Below, piece by piece: positions 56,646-64,000 of a stretch of DNA of 64,000 nucleotides. The position numbers were made by a program, and so were the translations under genes. Position 1 is the stretch's first letter; each line of letters starts with the position of its first letter. Source of the DNA: Amphibalanus amphitrite (Eukaryota; Arthropoda; Thecostraca; Balanomorpha; Balanidae); NCBI RefSeq assembly GCF_019059575.1, contig NW_024881829.1, forward strand, positions 1 to 64,000. The letters run 5' to 3'. A model generated the notes under the pieces. That model did no database searches. It saw only the letters and a list, made by a program, of their open reading frames with translations, and was not told the DNA's origin.

Positions 56646-59600
56646 TTTACATATATAAAAATCAAAATGTCCGTATGTATGTATGTATGTAACGCGTCAG
56701 TCACGCTTGGCGGGCTATTGCTCCGGAACGGTGCGGGCTACGGGGGTGAAATTTTGGACTTAAGTCGGACGCGTGCATCTGTTTGTTGTATTAAATTTTG
56801 GTGGGGGTGGGTTTGATGGTTTGCACGTGGCGGGCGCATCTTTGCGGGATTTTGGGCCGCGGCCGGTTTCGAGCAGACGGCACGCGCCTTAGGCTCAGTT
56901 TCTTCGCTGCAAAACTGAGTGAAATCAGAGCCGGAAGGTCACTGACCTTTGGCAATGAATACCGGAACAGGGCACCGCCGGCCAGGAGGAGACGCCAGAT
57001 TTATTCTGGCCATAACTCGGCCGCTACTGGGCCGATTTTAATGAAAATTGATTCATTACGCTGCGCGTAATGCTGTCCCTCTAGTCACTTATATAAAAAT
57101 CAAAATGTCCGTATGTATGTAACGCGTCAGTCACGCTTGGCGGGCTGTTGCGAGGCGACGGTGCGGGCTACGGGGGTGAAATTTTCGACACAAGTCGGAC
57201 GCGTGCATCTGTTTGTCGTATTAAATTTTGGTGGGGGTGCGCTCGCCGGTTTGCACGTGGCGGGCGCATCTTTGCAGCATTTTGGGCCGCGGCCGGCGCC
57301 GAGCAGACGGCACGCGCCTTAGGCTCAGTTTCGTCGCTGCAAAACTGGGTGAAATCAGAGCCGGAAGGTCACTGACCTTTGGCAATGAATACCGGAACAG
57401 AGCACCGCCGGCCAGGAGGAGACGCCAAATTTATTCTGGCAATAACTCGGCCGCTACTGGGTCGATTTTAATGAAAATTGATTTATTACGCTGCGCGTAA
57501 TGCTGTCCCTCTAGTCACTTATATAAAAATCAAAACGTCTGTACGTATGTATGTATGTATGTATGTATGTAACGCGTCAGTCACGCTTGGCGGGCTATTG
57601 CTCCGGAACGGTGCGGGCTACGGCGGTGAAATTTTCGACGTAAGTCGGACGCGTGCATCTGTTTGTCGTATTAAATTTTGGTGGGGGTGCGCTCGCCGGT
57701 TTGCACGTGGCGGGCGCATCTTTGCGGGATTTTGGGCCGCGGCGGTCGCCGATCAGAGAGCACGCGCATTATCCTCAGTTTCTTCGCTTGCGAAACTGAG
57801 CGAAATCAGAGCCGGAAGGTCACTGACCTTTGACAATGAATACCGGAACAGAGCACCGCCGGCCAGGAGGAGACGCCAAATTTATTCTGGCAATAACTCG
57901 GCCGCTACTGGGCCGATTGCAATGAAGCTTGGTTTATTACGCTGCGCGTAATGCTGTCCCTCTAGTTTACATATATAAAAATCAAAATGTCTGTATATAT
58001 GAAACGCGTCAGTCACGCTTGGCGGGCTATTGCTCCGGAACGGTGCGGGCTAGGGGGCTGAAACTTTGGCGCCGAGTCGGACGCGTGCATCTGTTTGTCG
58101 TATTAAATTTTGGTGGGGGTGCGCTCGCCGGTTTGCACGTGGCGGGCGCATCTTTGCGGAATTTTGGCCGCGGCCGGCGCCGAGCGGAGAGCACGTGCCG
58201 TAGGCTCAGTTTCTTCGCTTGCAAAACTGAGCGAAACCAGAGCCGGAAGGTCACTGACCTTTGGCAATGAATACCGGAACAGAGCACCGCCGGCCAAGAG
58301 GAGAAGCCAAATTTATTCTGGCCATAACTCGGCCGCTACTGGGCCGATTTTATTGAAACTTGATTTATTACGCTGCGCGTTATGCTGTCCCTCTAGTTAA
58401 CATATAAAAATCAAAATGTCTGTACGTATGTATGTATGTATGTAACGCGTCAGTCACGCTTGGCGGGCTATTGCTCCGGAACGGTGCGGGCTACGGGGGT
58501 GGAATTTTCGACGTAAGTCGGACGCGTGCATCTGTTTGTCGTATTAAATTTTGGTGGGGGTGGGTTCGGTGGTTTGCACGTGGCGGGCGCATATTTGCCG
58601 CATTTTGGGCCGCGGCCGGCGCCGAGCAGACGGCACGTGCCGTAGGCTCAGTTTCTTCGCTTTCAAAACTGAGCAAAATCAGAGCCGGAAGGTCACTGAC
58701 CTTTGGCAATGAATACCGGGACAGAGCACCGCCGGCCAGGAGGAGTCGCCAAATTTATTCTAGCAATAACTCGGCCGCTACTGGGCCGATTTTATTGAAA
58801 ATTGATTTATTACGCTGCGCGTAATGCTGTCCCTCTTTACGCTGCGCGTAATGCTGTCCCTCTAGTTTACATATATAAAAATCAAAACGTCCGTATGTAT
58901 GTATGTATGTATGTATGTATGTATGTATGTGACGCGTCAGTCACGCTTGGCGGGCTAATGCTCTGGAACGGTGCGGGCTACGGGGGTGAAATTTTCGACG
59001 TAAGTCGGACGCGTGCATCTGTTTGTTGTATTAAATTTTGGAGGGGGTGCGTGCAGCGGTGTGCACGTGGCGGGCGCATCTTTGCAGCATTTTGGGCCGC
59101 GGCCGCGCCGATCAGAGAGCACGCGCCTTAGGCTCAGTTTCTTCGCTTGCAAAACTGAGCGAAATCAGAGCCGGCAGGTCATTGACCTTTGGCAATGAAT
59201 ACCGGAACAGAGCACCGCCGGCCAGGAGACGCCAAATTTATTCTGGCCATAACTCGGCCGCTACTGGGCCGATTTTATTGAAACTTGATTTATTACGCTG
59301 CGCGTAATGCTGTCCCCCTTTACGCTGCGCGTAATGCTGTCCCTCTAGTTCTCTTATATAAAAATCAAAACGTCTGTACGTATGTATGTATGTATGTATG
59401 TAACGCGTCAGTCACGCTTGGCGGGCTATTGCTGTGGAACTGTGCGGGCTACGGGGGTGAAATTTTGGACTTAAGTCGGACGCGTGCATCTGTTTGTCGT
59501 AGTAAATTTTGGTGGGGGTGGGTTCGGTGGTTTGCACGTGGCGGGCGCATCTTTGCGGGATTTTGGGCCGCGGCTGGCGCCGAGCAGACGGCACGCGCCT

Positions 59601-59757
59601 TAGGCTCAGTTTCTTCGCTGCAAAACTGAGCGAAATCAGAGCCGGAAGGTCACTGACCTTTGGCAATGAACACCGGCGCAGGGCACCGCCGGCCAAGAGG
59701 AGACGCAACATTTATTCTGGCCATAATCACATATATAAAAATCAAAACGTCTGTACG

Positions 59758-59788
<31 letters not shown>

Positions 59789-61043
59789 CGCGTCAGTCAC
59801 GCTTGGCGGGCTATTGCCCCGGAACGGTGCGGGCTTCGGGGGTGGAATTTTGGGCGCAAGTCAGACGCGTGCATCTGTTTGTCGTATCAACTTTTCGAGG
59901 GGGTGGGTTCAGCGGTGTGCACGTGGCGGGCGTATCTTTGCAGCATTTTGGGCCGCGGCCGGCGCCGGGAAGACGGCACGCGCTTAGGCTCAGTTTCTTC
60001 GCTTTCAAAACTGAGCGAAATCAGAGCCGGAAGGTCACTGACCTTTGGCAACGAATACCGGAACAGAGCACCGCCGGCCAGGAGGAGACGCCAAATTTAT
60101 TCTGGCAATAACTCGCCCGCTACTGGGCCGATTTTATTGAAAATTGATTTATTACGCTGCGCGTAATGCTGGACACCTAGTTTACATATATAAAAATCAA
60201 AATGTCTGTATGAAACGCGTCAGTCACGCTTGGCGGGCTATTGCTCCGGAACGTTGCGGGCTACGGGGGTGAAATTTTCGACACAAGTCGGACGCGTGCA
60301 TCTGTTTGTCGTATCAAATTTTGGTGGGGGTGCGCTCGCCGGTTTGCACGTGGCGGGCGTATCTTTGCGGAATTTTGGCCGCGGCCGGCGCCGATCAGAG
60401 ATCACGCGCATTAGCCTCAGTTTCTTCGCTTGCCAAAATGAGCGAAATCAGAGCCGGAAGGTCACTGACCTTTGGCAATGAATACCGGAACAGAGCACCG
60501 CCGGCCAGGAGGAGACGCCAAATTTATTCTTACAATAACTCGGTCGCTACTGGGCCGATTTTATTGAAGCTTGATTCAATACGCTGCGCGTAATGCTGTC
60601 CCTCTAGTTTACATATATAAAAATCAAAATGTCCGTATGTATGTATGTAACGCGTCAGTCACGCTTGGCGGGCTATTGCTCCGGAACGGTGCGGGCTACG
60701 GGGGTGAAATTTTCGACGCAAGTAGGACGCGTGCATCTGTTTGTCGCATTAAATTTTGGTGGGGGTGGGTTCGGTGGTTTGCACGTGGGGGGCGCATCTT
60801 TGCAGCATTTTGGGCCGCGGCCGGCGCCGAGCAGAGAGCACGCGCCTTAGGCTCAGATTGTTCGCTGCGAAAACTGAGCAAAATCAGAGCCGGAAGGTCA
60901 CTGACCTTTGGCAATGAATACCGGAACAGAGCACCGCCGGCCAGGAGGAGACGCCAAATTTATTCTGGCCATAACTCGGCCGCAACTGGGCCGATTTTAA
61001 TGAAACTTGATTTATTACGCTGCGCGTAATGCTGGACACCTAG
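56646..61043 (+). mobile_element. Ten-unit head-to-tail array of Helitron-like elements
   Basis: Units end at 57084, 57514, 57965, 58396, 58865, 59348, about 59727 (3'-truncated), 60180, 60607 and 61043. Each starts near ATATATAAAAATCAAAA, followed by a variable (GTAT)n microsatellite and ACGCGTCAGTCACGCTTGGC, and ends GTAATGCTG...CTAG followed by T. The host sequence CTCCA/TTATTTATA is split between A and T with no duplication. A CTAG-T end, A/T insertion and no target duplication fit Helitrons. The 5' end is not TC, and no Rep/helicase is encoded, so the class is inferred. Units 5 and 6 have a doubled 3' terminus. Confidence 0.7.
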
Positions 61044-61136
61044 TTATTTATAAAAATGAAAGAACAACTGAGATGAGGGAAAGGAGTGAGGCGTCTGTTA
61101 GGGTCCCCGTGCAATACGCCCGGTGCGGTGACTGAC

Positions 61137-61269
61137 CTCTGCGCCGCAAGCTGGAGAGCTGGTTCACCCGGCTGACGACCTTCTGTACCTCCTCGGCGGA
61201 GAGCGGGTTGCCGTTGGTGGCCCGCCGCAGCCCGTCCCGGTAGCCGGCCGCCCCATCCGGCGACACGCC
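61137..61269 (-). CDS. IQGAP-like exon E2 (unit 13, open copy)
   Basis: Stop-free, with a VVSRVNQL variant and intact AG/GT borders. With E1 at 61855-61982 this is the only unit where both E1 and E2 are intact in sequence. Confidence 0.5.
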
Positions 61270-61854
61270 CTGGGGAGTCATAGCATAACACTCAGGCAGG
61301 TTCAGGTTTCAGTCCGACACACAGAACCGTCCGGCGACACGCCCTGGGGGCGACACATGGGCGCGCTCAGGGCTCAGGTACAGGTCTCGCGAGATTAAGC
61401 GGTAGGTTTTGCACTTTTACATTTCCGGTTATATCTCAGAAACTAGTCGATCTACGATGAAGCCATTTTACACGATCATGGCCGGCTTGTTACCCAACAA
61501 GTCGATCGCATCTTCAACACTTAAAAGCTTAAGACGACGAAGATATAGCCTGAAGTACACTAAATTTTCTAGGTGCAAAACCTACCGCTAAAACCCGCGA
61601 GACCTGTACCATGCACAAGGGCGCCGGGTGCAGTGTCTGTGTGTCCCTGACTGACCTGCAGTGGTGACGCTGTCACAGAAAGCACCTGTTCATTGCCCAA
61701 TGGGTCCAGCCCAGTTCCGGCCGGCCGAGTGCCCGCACGTACGCAGCCAGTGTTACGGTCTGTGTTCGATCTATGTTACGGTCTGTGTTCAATCTATTTT
61801 ACGCTCTGTGTAACGACCTGCGTTACGGTTTGTGTTACGGTCTGTGTTACATAC

Positions 61855-61982
61855 CCTGTTCTGGGCGGTCTCCACCTTGACCCTCTTAGCGTCCCAGAGT
61901 CGGTACTGGTAGAGGTGCGCGTTCTCTGCCGAGACGTCCCGCAGGTGAACGAGCAGGTTCTGTAGGCCCACCAGCGTCTCAG
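61855..61982 (-). CDS. IQGAP-like exon E1 (unit 13)
   Basis: Stop-free, alanine variant (DVSAENAHLYQ) with KVETAQ. Donor GTATGT intact. The upstream TTCTCAG of other units is shortened to CTCAG-type sequence by a small deletion near 61993, but GGTGCCAG remains. Confidence 0.5.
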
Positions 61983-63329
61983 CTGGCACCTGAGGTCAGG
62001 GGAGGGTAGGGGAGGTCAGTGGTGTACTGGTGTCTGACAATAGACCAGCGGACAGGGGGGAGGGGAGAGGGAGAGGAGTCTGGTGGCGCAGTAGGACCGT
62101 TCCGCGCTTGAAAGTGGACACATCTGAGGACCGTTCCGCGCGCGCTGACACTGCCTCTAGGACCGTTCTGCGAGCAGTCAGACATGCAGACCGGATTGAT
62201 GTTTTGAAACTTTGACACAATAAACTTTAATTAATTCGACACAGGTAGCCTAACCGCATGTGTTTTTTATATCGCGGACAAAAAAGTGGGGATTGTTAGG
62301 GTTAAGCAGGGAGTCACCGATGTTAGATCCCTCTCTGGGTCCTTTCATAGGTCACGGTCCTGACCCGAGATAGCTGAGCTGTGTCGCAGCCCTGACCTCA
62401 GACAGCTGAGCTGTGCACGCCGTCGGCTCGGCCGTCAGTCGCCACAGCCGCTGACGCCAGTGTCCAAACAGCTCCAAACAATATCCGGCCCTGTATAGCA
62501 GGATAAGCCATCAGAGGCGGGAGTGATCAATGGAGGGACGCGAAACACTAACGCCAAGGGGATGACAACTGCTGAGGAATAAAGAAACTACATGCAGGTA
62601 CACTGGGAACACGTCATGCTGGAGTTGACGTGTTCCCAGCCCGTCCTGTACCATGCAGCCTGTCCTGGTGATCACTCCCGCCTCTGATGGCTTATCCTGC
62701 TATACAGGGCCGGATATTGTTTGGAGCTGTTTGGACACTGGCGTCAGCGGCTGTGGCGACTGACGGCCGAGCCGACGGCGTGCACAGCTCAGCTGTCTGA
62801 GGTCAGGGCTGCGACACAGCTCAGCTATCTCGGGTCAGGACCGTGACCTCCTATGAAAGGACCCATAGAGGGATCTAACATCGGTGACTCCCTGCTTAAC
62901 CCTAACAATCCCTATTTTTTTCTCCGCGCTATAAAAAAACACATGCGCGCTATATAAAAAAACACATCCCTACCAACTAGTCCCACACAGTGTACCAAAT
63001 TTGAGCGCAATCGGCGTGGCAGTTCAAGGTTCAAGATATATGAGCAACCCAAAATCGCTACTGCAGCAGAATAACGAACACTCTTGGCCCTTCACGTCGC
63101 ACGTGTCACGACGCTCACCATGATAATCAGTTGTAGTCAATAACTCACCAAGATACATCAGTTGTAGTCAATAACGAGATGGAAGGGATAGGATTACGCA
63201 ACAAAGAGTAACGCAGGTCAATCAGCCCAGCGGTTGCTGACTTACAAGCCTATTAAAAACGTTACAGGAATACGCTTCGCTAGCTCAATCGTAATAGAGT
63301 ACAATCATTACATATATGCAATTGCTACT

Positions 63330-64000
63330 ATTTCTTGGTTTTCTTTATAGGCCAAGGCTTGGTAACTGATAACTCTGCTGCCCTGTAATGGGTCCGGCCC
63401 GCGGTGGCGAGTGAAGACACTCGCCCTGACTGACTGGACCACCAGCCGAGACGCTGCTGACTCTGGTGGTGAATGGTGAGCGGAAGAGGAGAAATTTTAC
63501 GCCAAAGCTGAAGCAACTCTACATTGCTGTACAGCTATTACGCTTTTCACCTGGTGGCCAGTAGAGGAACTAACAGTTACTACAACTGACCGTCAGAAGC
63601 ACCCAACACACACCGTGCCGCTCCCAGTAACGTACATACCAGGATGTAGACCCCAGTCGGGCAGCGCTCCGGCGTCCGGCGGCCGCAGCTGGTCCAGCAG
63701 TGACAGCAGCCGGCCGGCGCTGGCCTCCGGCGCCGTCAGACAGGCGTTCACGGCCACCACCCTGACGGAGAGACGTTACACGGTCAGCAGAGAGCCGACA
63801 CTCGGTCAGCGGACAGTGGCATTGGGTCACCGGATAGCAGAGCATTGCCGCAGCACACAGACCAGACAGGACTGTGCCGACAACGCAAACCCGTTGGAGT
63901 AACATGACCCTAATAAATGCACTGAAAATGCTCTGGTCTATCTCAGCAGGGAGTCACCGATGTTAGATCCCTCTCTGGGTCCTTTCATAGGTCACGGTCC
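63330..64000 (-). repeat. Array unit 14 (partial, rearranged, runs off the window)
   Basis: Contains E3 (63640-63761, open, GTATGTAC donor). At about 63943 the sequence jumps from GGTCTATCTC to AGCAGGGAGTCACCGATG, joining the E3 flank directly to the left foldback arm. E2, the micro-exon and E1 are absent. It continues beyond the right edge. Confidence 0.7.

Larger units (their letters stand above)
56033..63329 (-). repeat. Array unit 13 (full form with Helitron-like array insertion)
   Basis: Contains E3 (56339-56460, acceptor lost), E2 (61137-61269, open), the micro-exon (61656-61685) and E1 (61855-61982), then both foldback arms. The Helitron-like array at 56646-61043 lies in the intron between E2 and E3. 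Confidence 0.78.
22230..64000 (-). repeat. Tandem array of 14 units carrying IQGAP-like exon cassettes
   Basis: From 22230 to the window end one unit type repeats in the same orientation. Unit starts (ATTTC[CT]TGGTTTTCTTTATAG) lie at 22230, 25692, 26989, 29448, 30746, 32051, 36160, 39621, 40919, 43377, 44675, 45980, 56033 and 63330. On the minus strand the full unit has, in transcription order, exon E1, a 30-nt micro-exon F, exon E2 and exon E3. All have AG/GT borders and compatible phases: E3 ends in phase 1 and E1 can start with the two missing bases. The encoded motifs resemble the IQGAP-repeat region of IQGAP scaffold proteins. No calponin-homology, IQ-motif or RasGAP-related exon is present. 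Units 1-5 recur as units 7-11. Confidence 0.75.

Overview
The window is eukaryotic nuclear DNA, most likely from an arthropod and perhaps a crustacean. The reasons are intronless replication-dependent core histone genes in divergent H2A/H2B and H3/H4 pairs with 3' histone stem-loops, tracts related to the arthropod telomere pentamer TTAGG, and a transposon set (mariner, hAT, piggyBac-like, Transib-like, Helitron-like, non-LTR LINE) typical of arthropods. The species cannot be fixed from the sequence. There are no bacterial operons, CRISPR arrays or ribosome-binding sites.

Region 1 (1-8.1 kb) is a histone locus. H2B(-)/H2A(+) and H4(-)/H3(+) form two divergent pairs about 4.8 kb apart, each gene with its 16-nt 3' stem-loop. 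No H1 gene is visible. The spacer holds a hAT-type element with a perfect 8-bp target duplication, a piggyBac-like MITE at TTAA, and local duplications.

Region 2 (8.1-12.5 kb) is a large inverted structure. Degenerate CCTAA repeats are followed by a ~130-bp unique arm, a 144-bp satellite in + orientation, the same satellite inverted, the same unique arm inverted, and then TAGGG repeats. The order and strand of the telomere-like tracts resemble a small linear replicon or a foldback transposon.

Region 3 (12.5-22.2 kb) holds dispersed and rearranged repeats, a ~400-bp tandem duplication, a stretch with three strong predicted hairpins, a second TTAA-flanked MITE whose empty site survives in a paralogous repeat, and a frameshifted Tc1/mariner transposase with DD37E spacing.

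Region 4 (22.2-64 kb, running off the right end) is a tandem array of 14 related units. On the minus strand they carry exon-like segments of what looks like an IQGAP-family gene (IQGAP-repeat region). Units come in three forms: exon E3 only; exons E1, micro-exon and E2 only; or all of them. Units 1-5 and 7-11 form a nearly identical direct duplication with a ~13.93-kb period; units 6 and 12 occupy matching positions but differ in structure. Several exon copies carry stops or a lost splice acceptor. The array has collected insertions with clear boundaries: a Transib-like element with RAG-type CACAGTG ends, a 5'-truncated RT/RNase H LINE with a 12-bp duplication, a 4.8-kb hAT-type element nested inside that LINE, and a ten-unit head-to-tail Helitron-like array. 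I see no intact single-copy gene to the right of the histones; most sequence there is repeat-derived.
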